Shown: positions 1-9,267, counted from the first letter of the stretch. The stretch: DNA of 64,000 bases from Actinoplanes nipponensis (GCF_016862275.1 NZ_BOMQ01000030.1:62001-126000); one strand, 5' to 3'. Numbers and translations are program-made. The notes: generated from the letters alone by a model not told the origin.

Positions 1-335
1 CGCGCGAGGGCGTGCTGCCCCGGATGCGGCAGAGCCTGTTCCACGGCTACTCGCCCGAGGACACCGCCTGGCCCACGGGGCCGCTGGGCGGGGTGGGCGG
101 CGGGCTGACCGTCGCCTCCCCCGCCGAGGTGGCCCACGCGGTGCTGCACGGCGTTCCGGACGGCGCCCGGCGGGACCGGCACCGCACCGTTCACGTGCTC
201 TACGCCAAGGGGCACGACGCCGAGCGGCTCCCCGTGGGGGTGTTCCTCACCGCCGAGGACGCCGCCGAGGCACAACGGCTGGTGCGCCCCACCGATCCCG
301 ACTGCGTGGTGCTGCGCGTGCCGGTGGTCCTCTGA
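1..335 (+). CDS. 3' end of unrecognised protein (partial at left edge)
   Basis: The reading frame is open to the left edge, so the true start probably lies outside the window; an internal GTG at 12 would give 107 residues. The visible part is soluble, with no membrane segment or signal peptide. It contains a glycine-rich turn (GPLGGVGGGL) followed by an alternating alpha/beta region ending in VVLRVPVVL. I do not recognise the family. It converges on the GH43 gene with a gap of about 35 bp. GC-rich third positions support real coding. Confidence 0.55.
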   Translation, partial: REGVLPRMRQSLFHGYSPEDTAWPTGPLGGVGGGLTVASPAEVAHAVLHGVPDGARRDRHRTVHVLYAKGHDAERLPVGVFLTAEDAAEAQRLVRPTDPDCVVLRVPVVL

Positions 336-369
336 CCGGCCGGCTCGGAGCCGCGGCGGCGCCGTACGG

Positions 370-3300
370 TCAGCGGACCCGGACCCGCACGATCCGGACC
401 GTGCTGTCGTTGCCCGCCCGGTCCTGCGCCCGGTACGACACCCGGTGCACTCCCTTCCCGCGGATCTCGACCGGCCCCCGGTACATCCGCCAGGCCCCCC
501 GGTCCACGCGGTACGCGATCAGGGCCACCCCGGATTCGCCGTCCCGGGCGGTCAGGGTGACCGTGGCCCGCGTGCGACCGGCGCGTACCGACGCGCCGGT
601 GGCCGGCGGCCGGGGGTCGCGCCGGACGGTGAGTGTGCCCGGCGCCGACACGTTGCCGGCGTCGTCGGTGGCCCGGTAGCTCACGGTCGTCACCCCGGCG
701 GGGAGCGGGACCGGTCCGGTGTAGGGCTGCCAGCGGCCGCCGGCGAACCGGTACTCGCGGCCGGCGATCCCGGACGGGTCGGTGGCGGTGACCACGAGCG
801 CCACCGGGCCGGTGAACCAGCCGTGCCGGCCGGTGGCCCGGACCGGATCGGTCGTCGCGGTGACCGCCGGTGGCGTCACGTCCGGCCGCAGCGGCACGCT
901 GACCTGCTGGACGCTTTCGGTGTTGCCGGCCCGGTCGGTGGCGAAGAACGCGAGGCTGTGCACGCCGGTGAGGGTGAACGGCTTCGCGTACGGCTGCCAC
1001 GGCCCGGCGTCGACGCGGTAGCTGATCGAGGCCACCCCCGAGGCGGTGTCCCGGGCGCCGAGGGTCACGGTGGAGGTCTTCTTCACGGCCGTGACGGTGA
1101 CGGCGGACATCGGCGGCTCGGGGTCGACCTGGACGGCCAGGGACGTGACCGGGCTCGGGATCAGGTTCGCGCCCCGGGCCCGGTGCCGCAGGGGGTACGC
1201 GCCGGCCGGCAGCGGCACCGGCTCGGTGTACGTGGTCCAGGCGCCGTCGCCCAGGGCGTACTCGATCGTGCTGTTGCCGGCGCCGCCGTCGAGGGTGAGG
1301 GTCGCGCCCGAGCCGTACCATCCGTCGGCGCCGGGCCGGGAGATCGCCGCCCGCGGCGCGGTGCCGGTGTAGGTGAGCGGGTCGGCGCCCTCCAGGGTGG
1401 GGATCACCGGGGTGATCGCGCCGGCCGCGTCGAAGTAGAGCCGGTCGATGGTGGTCTCGCGGTGGAAGCCGTCGCCGCCGGGGACGGCGAAGCGGTGGTA
1501 CGCGATGTACCAGTCGTCGGTGCCGGGCACCTGGATGATCGAGCTGTGCCCGGTGCCCAGGATGCCGAGCGCCGGGTCCTTGGCCAGGATGGTGCCGCGG
1601 GCGGTGAACGGCCCGTACGGCGTGGCGCCGGTCGCGTAGGCGACCCGGTAGTTCTCGCTGCCGGTGTCGTCGACGGAGTAGCTCAGGTAGTAGGTGCCGT
1701 TGCGCTCGTTCATGAACAGGCCCTCGCGGAAGTCGGTCAGCCCGCCGATGGTCTGCCGGCGGGCGACGTCGATCGAGGTCATGTCCGGGTTCAGCGGCGC
1801 CACGTAGGCCCGGCCGTTGCCCCAGTACAGATAGCTCTGCCCGGTGGTGTCGGTGAACACGGCCGGGTCGATCTGCTGGGCGCCGGCGTAGTCGTCGCGG
1901 TCGATCAGCGGCGCGCCGGAGTCGGTGAACGGCCCGAGGGGCGAGTCGGCGGTGGCCACCCCGATGTTGCCCGCGGCGCAGAAGTAGAAGTAGTACTTGC
2001 CGTCGGCCGAGGCGATCGCCGGGGCCCAGGCGTTGGTGTGCGCCCAGGACACGTCGGCCAGGTCCAGGATCGTGCCGTGCTCGGTCCAGGTGGCCAGGTC
2101 GGTCGACGACCACACCTTGAACGTGGTGCTGCCCCAGCCCGCGATGCCGTCGGTGGTCGCGTAGATGTAGTAGGTGTCGCCGAAGCGGACGATGTTCGGG
2201 TCGGCGTTGAGGCCGGGCAGCACCGGCGTGCGCATGACCCGGGTGGTGACCGTGTAGTCCCGGGTCGCGCCGGCCGCGCTCGTGACGGTGATGCGCCGGG
2301 GCCCGGACCAGTCGCCGGCGTCAGCGCCGGTGACGGTGGAGGTGCTGGCCACGGTGAACACCGGGTGCAGACTGCGGCGGTCGGTGCCGGGGCGGACGGG
2401 CAGCACGATGGTGCCGGCCTCGCTGTCGATCAGCGCCGGCGCCCTGAGGCTGTCCAGCGTCACCGCGGACACCGTGGTGGCGTTGGCGCCCAGCCGGGCC
2501 ACCTCGTCGCCGGTCAGGGCCCGGTTGTAGATCCGGACGTCGCGCATCCGGCCCTTGAAGTACCGGTCCGCGCTGTAGACGGAGCGGCCCAAATAGTTCG
2601 CCTTGGTGACGCCGTTGCCGATGGAGCCGGGCGTCACGGTCACCGCCGTGTTGCGGGCGACCTGCCGGCCGTCGAGGTAGAGCGTCGCCGCGCCGCCGCC
2701 GACGGTGTAGGTGAGCGTCCGCCACGAGCCGCGGGGCAGCGCGCTGCCGGTGGCCGCGCCCTGTTCGGTGCTCCAGTTGCCCGGGGCGATGGCCGCGCGG
2801 TAGTTGTCGCCGGTGCTGAACACGTAGCCGTTGCCGGCGCCGCCGCTGTCGGTGTTGCCCATTCCCCAGAGGAAGTAGGGCTTCGGCTGGGCCGGATCGA
2901 TCCAGACGTCGGTGGAGACCGTCAGGGCCGGCATGCCGGCCAGGAGGTTGTCCGGCAGCTTCACGTGGCCGTCGGCGCCGCCGAAGGTCAGGCTGCCGTT
3001 GCCCCAGGTGGCCCCGCCGACCAGGGTGGCGTGGTTGCCGTTGCCCGAGGAGTCGGCGACCGTGGTGCCGGCGCTCTGGTCCAGCGCGTACCGGGCGACC
3101 AGGCCGTCGGCGGTGGCCGGCAGCGGTTGCGGCGCGCCGGAGAGCCGGTCGAGCTCGGCCTGGGTGACCGGCAGGACCGTGCCGTGGCGCGGGCTCTTCG
3201 GCAGGGCGTAACCGGCCGGGACCTTCCAGGCCGGGGCGTCGAGGTCGTCGGTGCCGAGCGGGATGTAGCCGCGGCCGCCGTACTCGTCGACGAACAGGTA

Positions 3301-5397
3301 GTAGCGCGAGCCGGACTCGTCGCCGGGGTTGGCCTTGAACGCCGTCGGGCCCTCGACGGCGGAGGTGCCGGCGGCCCGGCCGATGCACGAGGCGACGATC
3401 CGCCACGCCGGGTGGGCCGGGTCGTGCGCCGGGTCGGCCACGTCGTCGACGGCGACCAGCGAGTCGGCCTGCTCCTGGATGATGTCGCTGCAGCCGGTGA
3501 CCGCGCCCTCGTCCTTGGTGAAGCGGTGGTACTTCCCGCCGTCCTTGATCACCGTGCTGTCGATCCGCGAGGAGCCCCGGTCCTGCCAGGTCCGCGGCGC
3601 GCTGAAGGTGACGAAGTCGCGGGTCGTGGCGTACAGCATCCGGTTGTAGGTGTCGCCGGTGTGTCCCGGGTCGGACGCGGCGTAGAGCTTGGACGCCCAG
3701 AAGACGACGTACTGGCCGAGGGCGTCGTCCCAGAACGCCTCGGGGGCCCAGGTGTTGCCGGCCGTCGGCGGCGAGACCAGCACGTGCCGCTGCGGTCCCC
3801 AGTGGACCAGGTCGGTGGACTCCCAGACCTCGATGTGCCGGCTGCCGCGGCGTTGCGAGTCGTCCCACGAGGTGCCGCTGCCGATGGACAGGTCGGTGGC
3901 GATGAGGAAGAACTTGTCGCCCTCCGGCGAGCGGATCAGGAACGGGTCGCGCAGGCCCTTGGTGCCCAGCGTGGAGCTGAGCACCGGCTGTCCGCCGTTG
4001 AGCTCGGTCCAGCGCAGCGCGTTGTTGCCCTGGCTCGCGGCGAAGGAGATCTTCTCCCCGGCGACGCTGTTGCCGGTGAAGTAGGCGAAGGCGTAGCCCT
4101 TCAGCGGCGCGGGCGCGGGCAGCGCGGGGACCGTGGCGGTGAGCGTCCGCTCGGCGCTGACGTCGCCGAGGCTGATCGTGGCGGTGAGCGCGACCCGCTT
4201 CGCCGGGCTGCCCGCCGCGGGCCGGTGCACGACGCCGGTGGCGCTGATGGTGGCGGGGTCGGCGCTGGCCCACGCGACGCCGGCGCCGTGCAGGCCGGCG
4301 CCGGGCAGCGTCAGGTTGCCCCGGACGTCGTCCAGGTTGGTCACGGTCAGCGCGGCGCGGGCCTCCTCGACCTGTTGCGCGGCCCCGGGCGCGGCCTTGA
4401 CGGTGACCGGGAACGCCTTGGTGGCAGTGGCGGAGCCGCTGGTGAGGGTGGCGGTCAGGGTCACGGTGGTGTCGGCGGCCGGGCGCGTGACCGCGCCGGC
4501 GGCTGTGATCACGCCCGGGTCGGCCGAGGACCACGCGATCGTGCTGCCGTACGTGGGGCCCGCGTACGGCAGGCTCAGGTCGCCGGTGACCGCCGACGTG
4601 TCACCCAGGGTCAGCGCCGCCCTGTCCCCCGCCACCCGGGTCGCGCCGGGAATGGCGATCGCGGCGGCCTCGGCGGCGCTCAGCGCCCGGTCGTAGATCC
4701 GGAAGTTGCGGACCTTCCCGCGCAGGCGGGCGTCGGCGGTGTAGACCGACCGGCCCAGGTAGTTGGCCGTGGTGACGCCCGACCCGATGCTGCCCGGGGT
4801 GAGGGTCACGCCGGTGCGCGACGCCACGGGCGCGCCGTTGAGGTACTCGGTGGCCACCCCGTCGGCGCCCAGCGTGTAGCCGATGCTCGCCCAGACGCCC
4901 CGGGGCAGCGCCGACGCCGCCTTGGCGGTCTGCTCGGTGCTCCAGTTGCCGCCGGCGATCGCCGTCCGGTACGCGTCCCCGGTGGCCATCAGGTAGCCGT
5001 TGCCCACCCCGGCGGCGTCGGTGTTGCCCAGCGCCCAGATCATGTACGGGGTGGCCTGCGCGGTGTCGATGAGCACGTCGGCGGCCACGGTGACCTGGCC
5101 GAGCCCGGCCAGCACGTGGTCCGGCAGCTGCACGTAGCCGTCCGCGCCGCCGAGCACCAGGGCGCCGTCGGCGGACCAGGACGCGTCGCCGCGCAGGGTC
5201 CCGTCGCGGCCGTGCCCGGAGGTGTCCGGCGCCGTGGCGCCCGAGGTCTCGGACAGGTCGTAGCGCAGCACGAGGCCGTCGGTCACGTCGGCGGCGGCGG
5301 CCGGGGTGGCCGGCGCCACGAGGGCCGCGGCGGCGATGAGCAGGGCGGAGCAGCTAGCCAGGAGTCGGATGCCGCGACGACGGGGCTCGGCGACCAT
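370..5397 (-). CDS. secreted multidomain double-GH43 glycosidase with two LamG domains
   Basis: This 1675-residue protein probably acts outside the cell on arabinan or related hemicellulose side chains. Domains in order: signal peptide 1-36 (ending ATPAAAA), LamG/concanavalin-like 40-250, two Ig-like modules 255-425, a first five-blade GH43-type domain 433-755, a second LamG 762-970, an Ig-like linker 975-1055, a second GH43 domain 1056-1330, and four OmpL47-type beta repeats 1345-1675. Candidate catalytic acids are visible in both GH43 domains: LRDPF at 482 and VEGPTAF at 681 in the first; NADPN at 1064, QIDPAVF at 1175 and FREGLF at 1223 in the second. The two LamG domains are close copies of each other, and the two GH43 domains are diverged. 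The ATG at 5397 begins the signal peptide. A LacI-type operator lies upstream. Exact substrate is inference. Confidence 0.88.
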   Translation of the reverse strand: MVAEPRRRGIRLLASCSALLIAAAALVAPATPAAAADVTDGLVLRYDLSETSGATAPDTSGHGRDGTLRGDASWSADGALVLGGADGYVQLPDHVLAGLGQVTVAADVLIDTAQATPYMIWALGNTDAAGVGNGYLMATGDAYRTAIAGGNWSTEQTAKAASALPRGVWASIGYTLGADGVATEYLNGAPVASRTGVTLTPGSIGSGVTTANYLGRSVYTADARLRGKVRNFRIYDRALSAAEAAAIAIPGATRVAGDRAALTLGDTSAVTGDLSLPYAGPTYGSTIAWSSADPGVITAAGAVTRPAADTTVTLTATLTSGSATATKAFPVTVKAAPGAAQQVEEARAALTVTNLDDVRGNLTLPGAGLHGAGVAWASADPATISATGVVHRPAAGSPAKRVALTATISLGDVSAERTLTATVPALPAPAPLKGYAFAYFTGNSVAGEKISFAASQGNNALRWTELNGGQPVLSSTLGTKGLRDPFLIRSPEGDKFFLIATDLSIGSGTSWDDSQRRGSRHIEVWESTDLVHWGPQRHVLVSPPTAGNTWAPEAFWDDALGQYVVFWASKLYAASDPGHTGDTYNRMLYATTRDFVTFSAPRTWQDRGSSRIDSTVIKDGGKYHRFTKDEGAVTGCSDIIQEQADSLVAVDDVADPAHDPAHPAWRIVASCIGRAAGTSAVEGPTAFKANPGDESGSRYYLFVDEYGGRGYIPLGTDDLDAPAWKVPAGYALPKSPRHGTVLPVTQAELDRLSGAPQPLPATADGLVARYALDQSAGTTVADSSGNGNHATLVGGATWGNGSLTFGGADGHVKLPDNLLAGMPALTVSTDVWIDPAQPKPYFLWGMGNTDSGGAGNGYVFSTGDNYRAAIAPGNWSTEQGAATGSALPRGSWRTLTYTVGGGAATLYLDGRQVARNTAVTVTPGSIGNGVTKANYLGRSVYSADRYFKGRMRDVRIYNRALTGDEVARLGANATTVSAVTLDSLRAPALIDSEAGTIVLPVRPGTDRRSLHPVFTVASTSTVTGADAGDWSGPRRITVTSAAGATRDYTVTTRVMRTPVLPGLNADPNIVRFGDTYYIYATTDGIAGWGSTTFKVWSSTDLATWTEHGTILDLADVSWAHTNAWAPAIASADGKYYFYFCAAGNIGVATADSPLGPFTDSGAPLIDRDDYAGAQQIDPAVFTDTTGQSYLYWGNGRAYVAPLNPDMTSIDVARRQTIGGLTDFREGLFMNERNGTYYLSYSVDDTGSENYRVAYATGATPYGPFTARGTILAKDPALGILGTGHSSIIQVPGTDDWYIAYHRFAVPGGDGFHRETTIDRLYFDAAGAITPVIPTLEGADPLTYTGTAPRAAISRPGADGWYGSGATLTLDGGAGNSTIEYALGDGAWTTYTEPVPLPAGAYPLRHRARGANLIPSPVTSLAVQVDPEPPMSAVTVTAVKKTSTVTLGARDTASGVASISYRVDAGPWQPYAKPFTLTGVHSLAFFATDRAGNTESVQQVSVPLRPDVTPPAVTATTDPVRATGRHGWFTGPVALVVTATDPSGIAGREYRFAGGRWQPYTGPVPLPAGVTTVSYRATDDAGNVSAPGTLTVRRDPRPPATGASVRAGRTRATVTLTARDGESGVALIAYRVDRGAWRMYRGPVEIRGKGVHRVSYRAQDRAGNDSTVRIVRVRVR

Positions 5398-5441
5398 GAA
5401 GGCCTCTATCCAGGGGGTGGGTACCGGGAGAATGCCGAGAG

Positions 5442-5455
5442 TGTTAACGGTAACA
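5442..5455. promoter_or_regulatory. LacI-type operator upstream of the double-GH43 gene
   Basis: TGTTAACGGTAACA has perfect 5-bp arms (TGTTA/TAACA) around ACGG. On the minus strand it falls just downstream of a TTGACA -35 candidate (complement of 5463-5468) and overlaps where a -10 element would sit. It is about 45 bp upstream of the ATG at 5397. Sugar-responsive LacI repression is inferred; no cognate regulator adjoins. Confidence 0.5.
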
Positions 5456-5656
5456 AGCAGCCTGTCAAGCGGCTGTCATCAATGAGAAACACACCGGCAA
5501 TCCCCGGTCGCGGGTGGACCGGGGGCGGGCGCCGCCGCGAAAACGGCCGCAAGCGCACCGATAGGGCGGCCGGCACAACCATGCGCGACGCCGCGGTAAC
5601 GGATAGGCGACACCAAGAACGCGGATTCGTTTATCGCCCTGCGCCGGACGGCACCA

Positions 5657-5682
5657 TGGCGATATCGGCTATGGTATCGCCA
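5657..5682. promoter_or_regulatory. inverted repeat upstream of lsr2
   Basis: Perfect 8-bp arms TGGCGATA (5657-5664) and TATCGCCA (5675-5682) are separated by 10 bp and end about 50 bp before the lsr2 start. The stretch is unusually AT-rich for this window. It may be an operator or an Lsr2 autoregulatory site; the function is inference. Confidence 0.4.
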
Positions 5683-5733
5683 ATAGAGGCGGTCACCAGG
5701 TGCCGCACCAAAGGCTTATCCGGGAGCGACCAC

Positions 5734-6078
5734 ATGGCGAAGCAGATCGTCACCCTGCTGACCGACGACATTGACGGCAGCAAAGCGGACCGCACCGTCG
5801 AATTCAGCATCGACGGCGTCAGTTACACCATCGATCTTTCCGAGAAGAACGCCGGCAAGCTGCGCAAGGCGCTCGACCCCTATCTCGCCGCCGCGTCCCG
5901 GATCGGCCGCAGCAGCACCGCCCGGATCGCGTCGCGGGGGGCCGCGCCGGCGCCCAGCCGGGCCAACCGCGATCAGAACCAGGCCATCCGGGAATGGGCC
6001 AACAAGAACGGTTACGAGGTGTCGGAACGCGGCCGCATCCCCACCTCGATCGTCGAGGCCTTCCACAGCAAGCGCTGA
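5734..6078 (+). CDS. lsr2: Lsr2 nucleoid-associated protein
   Basis: Lsr2 is the actinobacterial H-NS analogue: it dimerises or oligomerises through its N-terminus, bridges AT-rich DNA and silences foreign or secondary genes. This 114-residue protein has the usual length. The start MAKQIVTLLTDDIDG and the beta-rich dimerisation domain (about 1-60) are typical. A basic, low-complexity linker follows (about 60-78). The C-terminal DNA-binding domain carries IREWA and the RGR minor-groove hook (SERGRIP). I chose the ATG at 5734 because a GGGAG motif precedes it and the family N-terminus begins there. It stands alone, divergent from the GH43 gene, with a 336-bp upstream region holding an inverted repeat. 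Confidence 0.96.
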   Translation: MAKQIVTLLTDDIDGSKADRTVEFSIDGVSYTIDLSEKNAGKLRKALDPYLAAASRIGRSSTARIASRGAAPAPSRANRDQNQAIREWANKNGYEVSERGRIPTSIVEAFHSKR

Positions 6079-6193
6079 TTCCGCGGGCGCCGGCGGCCGC
6101 CGTTGCCAATGCGCCGGCAACGGCGGCCGCCGGCCGGCGCGGGCACATTTCGGCGACGGCTACGGGCAATACGCCGGGCCGTCGCGGCGACGG

Positions 6194-7675
6194 TCAGCTC
6201 ACCGGCGACGGTGCGGCGCCGGCGACCCGGTCGCGGCCGGCGTTCTTGGCCACGTACAACGCCGCGTCCGCGGCCAGGACCAATGCGTCGATGTCGCCGG
6301 CGGCGCGCAGGCCCGCGCAACCCACCGACACCGTCACCCGGTGGCCGCGGTCCTCCCCCACCGCGACGGGGACGGCGCCGATTCCCCGCCGGATCCGCTC
6401 GGCGATCTCGCCGACGTGCGCCGGATCGGTCGCCGGGAGCAGGACCGCGAACTCCTCGCCGCCGTAGCGGGCCACCAGGTCGCCCGGCCGGACCAGCTGG
6501 GCCAGCCGGTGCGCCACCTCGACCAGCACGCGGTCGCCGCCGTGGTGGCCGTACGTGTCGTTGACCCGCTTGAAGTGGTCGACGTCGAGCAGGAGCATGC
6601 CCAGGTCGGCGCCGGCCCGGGCGGCCCGGGCGGCTTCCGCGGGCAGGCTCTGCTCGAAGTAGCCCCGGCTGCGCAGGCCGGTCAGCCCGTCGGTGATGGC
6701 GGCGTTGCGCTGGGCCCGCACCAGCCCGGCCATCCGGGCCAGCACCAGCATGAACAGGGCCGCGCAGACCAGCCCGGCGACCAGCACGTGGGGCTCGCCG
6801 GTACGCAGGTACTGGATGACCATGGTGGCCGGCGCGATGACGGCGGCCAGCGCCAGCACCGCCAGCCGCGCCGGGGTGGCGTCCGGCGTGACGACGGACG
6901 ACCGGTCGATCAGCCGCGGCGCGGACGGGTGCAGCACGGCCACCGCGAGCAGGAACGCCGCGCCCATCCAGAGGGCGTCGAGGAAGTTGCCGGGCCGGTA
7001 GGTGCCGTCGAGCGACTGGACGCTGTACACCGTGTCGGCCACCAGGATCAGCGCCAGGTAGCCGCCGAGCATCCGCAGCGCGGCGGCGCGCGGGCCGGCG
7101 CCGAGCATGAGGCGCGCGCCGACCATGATGAGCATCAGGTCGCCGACCGGGTACGCGACCGACACCAGCGTGGTCACGTTGCCGCTGGTCACGCTCATCG
7201 TGGGGGCGATCACCACCTCGTAGATCAGGTAGCCCGCGCTCACCGCGACGATGGCCGCGTCGATGGCGCTGGCCCCGTCCCAGCCCGGGGTGCGGCGCCG
7301 GACGACCACCAGCAGGCCCGCCGCCATCAACGGGTAGGCGGCCAGGTAGCCGACGTCGGCCGGGCTCGGATAGGCGACCTCGCCGTGGACCAGCGCGAGG
7401 ACGTAGAAGATCACGTCGGCGGCGACCGACACCGCGGCGCCGGCGGCCAGCAGCAGCAGGGCCCGGCGCAACGGGCGGTGCCGGCGGGCGGCGACCAGGC
7501 AGCACGCCGTCAGCGCCGCGTTCGCGCTGACGTACAGGGCCACCTGGGTGCCGGCCCAGTCGCCGCCCAGGGCGACGAAGCAGTAGTACAGGGCGATGAC
7601 CACCGGGGTCGCGGCCAGCAGGACCTGCCACGACGCGGGGCGGCGGGCGGGCGCGGCGGCCAGGGCGTTGCTCAT
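6194..7675 (-). CDS. membrane-bound diguanylate cyclase (GGDEF)
   Basis: This 493-residue protein should synthesise cyclic di-GMP from two GTP at the cytoplasmic face of the membrane. Residues 15-315 hold about eight to ten hydrophobic segments forming a membrane sensor of unknown ligand. The GGDEF domain spans about 325-485, with the active-site signature GGEEF at 405-409 and the inhibitory I-site RPGD at 396-399, exactly five residues upstream, so product inhibition is expected. The metal-binding LDVDHFK is present. No phosphodiesterase domain is fused. It shares its architecture with the gene at 11657-13204; the two flank a DICT-domain gene. Confidence 0.93.
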   Translation of the reverse strand: MSNALAAAPARRPASWQVLLAATPVVIALYYCFVALGGDWAGTQVALYVSANAALTACCLVAARRHRPLRRALLLLAAGAAVSVAADVIFYVLALVHGEVAYPSPADVGYLAAYPLMAAGLLVVVRRRTPGWDGASAIDAAIVAVSAGYLIYEVVIAPTMSVTSGNVTTLVSVAYPVGDLMLIMVGARLMLGAGPRAAALRMLGGYLALILVADTVYSVQSLDGTYRPGNFLDALWMGAAFLLAVAVLHPSAPRLIDRSSVVTPDATPARLAVLALAAVIAPATMVIQYLRTGEPHVLVAGLVCAALFMLVLARMAGLVRAQRNAAITDGLTGLRSRGYFEQSLPAEAARAARAGADLGMLLLDVDHFKRVNDTYGHHGGDRVLVEVAHRLAQLVRPGDLVARYGGEEFAVLLPATDPAHVGEIAERIRRGIGAVPVAVGEDRGHRVTVSVGCAGLRAAGDIDALVLAADAALYVAKNAGRDRVAGAAPSPVS

Positions 7676-7733
7676 CCCCGTACGGTCGCGCCCGGGGGAT
7701 GCAGCCCCGCGAGCGATCGGTGGTATTCGGGTT

Positions 7734-8345
7734 TCAGCGGGCGACGCCGACCACCTGGGCGAAGACGGCCGTCGCGTCGGCCACGTCGATCTCGCGCAAC
7801 TGCAGCGGGCCGCCGGTCTCGGTCAGGCAGGCGTTGCTCGCTCCGCCGGCGAAGAACGGGGCGAACCCGATGTCCTGGATCAGCCGGGTGGCCGCGGCGC
7901 GGGCGTCGCGGTGATCGGTGCAGATGAACTCGGCCAGCAGCGGGTCGCGGCCCCGGCGCCGGCGCAGCACGCTCGGCGGGCAGGTGTTGAACGCCTTGAC
8001 CCAGTGCGCGTCGGGCGCCCAGGCCGTCAGCGTCTCGATGCCGCTGAGATCGTCCGGCCCGGGCCGCCGGTGGCCGGCACGGTCGCCGGGGAAGACGGGA
8101 TTGGTCGCGTCCAGGACCGGTTTGCCGGTGAGGGCGCGCGCGGTGGCGTCGAGCGTGGTGTGCGCGGCCGCCCAGTCGGGGGCGAACAGCACGACGTCGC
8201 CGAAGGAGGCGGCGTCCGTCACGGTGACCGTCTCGGGGCCCGGTACGGCGTCCGGGGAGCCGACGACCACGTCATGACCGGCCTGGGTCCACCACTCGGC
8301 CAACGACCCGCCCAGCTCGCCGGCGCCGATGATTCCGATCCGCAT
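7734..8345 (-). CDS. NADP-binding oxidoreductase, F420-dependent NADP reductase family
   Basis: This 203-residue protein has an N-terminal Rossmann fold (MRIGIIGAGELGGSLAEW) and the layout of the NADPH-dependent F420 reductase / YneI-like family. Members of that family move hydride between NADP(H) and deazaflavin or quinone-type acceptors in the cytoplasm. The motif VKAFNT near the middle is the family signature. Length fits the short stand-alone form. It is divergent from the GAF-ANTAR gene, and a perfect 14-bp palindrome lies between them. Whether the partner is F420 or something else cannot be read from the sequence. Confidence 0.8.
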   Translation of the reverse strand: MRIGIIGAGELGGSLAEWWTQAGHDVVVGSPDAVPGPETVTVTDAASFGDVVLFAPDWAAAHTTLDATARALTGKPVLDATNPVFPGDRAGHRRPGPDDLSGIETLTAWAPDAHWVKAFNTCPPSVLRRRRGRDPLLAEFICTDHRDARAAATRLIQDIGFAPFFAGGASNACLTETGGPLQLREIDVADATAVFAQVVGVAR

Positions 8346-8389
8346 GCCAGCAGTGTCCCCCCACCGTCCGCCGCGCGTCCGGAAAACGC

Positions 8390-8403
8390 TTGAACCGGTT
8401 CAA
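8390..8403. promoter_or_regulatory. perfect 14-bp palindrome between divergent genes
   Basis: TTGAACCGGTTCAA is its own reverse complement. It lies 44 bp upstream of the oxidoreductase start and 87 bp upstream of the GAF-ANTAR start. It is a probable operator for a dimeric repressor that is not identified in this window. Confidence 0.55.
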
Positions 8404-8489
8404 CTTCGCCGGCCCGTCCGGGGTAGCCTGACCCTTCCCTGATCGCGCCCGCGCCGGCGGCAGCCGGATGCCTCAGACGGGATGGTCCG

Positions 8490-9206
8490 TTGTCCGACAC
8501 CGACCGGCTCACCGCCACCGACGCCTTCGCCCGCCTCGGCCGGATCAACCTCGGCGAGACGGACCTCGAGGGCGTGCTGGAGACCGTCGCCCGCCTCGCG
8601 GTCCGCACCGTGCCGGGGGCCGGCGAGGTCTCGGTGACCCTGATCCGCGACGCCCGCGCCCGCACCGCCGCGTTCACCGGCGAGGTGGCCCGTCACCTGG
8701 ACGAGTCGCAGTACGCCCGCGGCCACGGTCCCTGCCTGGACGCCGCGGCGTCCCTCGCCACGCTGACCACCCGCGACACCACCACCGACACCCGGTGGCC
8801 GCACTGGGCCGCCCGCGCGGCCGAGGCGGGTGTGCGCAGCGCCCTCGCGGTCGGCCTGCCGGTGGCGGAATCGGTCACCGGGGCGCTCAACGTCTACGCG
8901 CGGGTGCCCGACGCCTTCAGCCCGGACGCCGTCGGGCTGGCGCAGACGTTCGCCGGCTACGCCGCCGTCGCCCTGGCCAATGCGCACGTCCTCGACCGGC
9001 AGACCACCCTCGCCCACCAGATGCAGGCCGCGATGGCCAGCCGGGCCGTCATCGAGCAGGCCAAGGGCATCATCATGGGCGACCGGCGGTGCACCGCCGA
9101 CGAGGCGTTCCGGATGCTCGCCGAGGTCTCCCGGGCCGAGAACCGCAAGGTCCGCGACGTCGCGGCGGCCCTGGTGGCCCGGGCCGCCGGCGCGGTGGCC
9201 GGCTGA
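8490..9206 (+). CDS. GAF-ANTAR RNA-binding antiterminator
   Basis: ANTAR proteins bind paired hairpins in nascent RNA and prevent termination; a fused GAF domain supplies the signal. This 238-residue protein has a GAF domain at about 25-165 and an ANTAR helical bundle at about 175-235. The ANTAR hallmark AVIEQAKGIIMG is followed by TADEAFRML. No kinase domain is present. The start is read as TTG at 8490 (MSDTDRL) because no in-frame ATG or GTG lies nearby upstream; this start is less certain. It precedes the DICT/GGDEF-like gene by 61 bp on the same strand, so co-expression is possible. Confidence 0.9.
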   Translation: MSDTDRLTATDAFARLGRINLGETDLEGVLETVARLAVRTVPGAGEVSVTLIRDARARTAAFTGEVARHLDESQYARGHGPCLDAAASLATLTTRDTTTDTRWPHWAARAAEAGVRSALAVGLPVAESVTGALNVYARVPDAFSPDAVGLAQTFAGYAAVALANAHVLDRQTTLAHQMQAAMASRAVIEQAKGIIMGDRRCTADEAFRMLAEVSRAENRKVRDVAAALVARAAGAVAG

Positions 9207-9267
9207 GCCCCGCGGTGCGGGGGCCGGCGGTGGCGGACCGCCCGGGTCCGTCGTAGAGTCCGGCCCG

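Noticed and set aside
445..6078. Very long forward open frame spanning the GH43 gene and running into lsr2
   Set aside because: It is antisense to a gene with clear domains. Its composition (Gly, Arg, Val rich, no motifs) is that of a GC-rich shadow frame. Only the last 114 codons, from 5734, are real lsr2.
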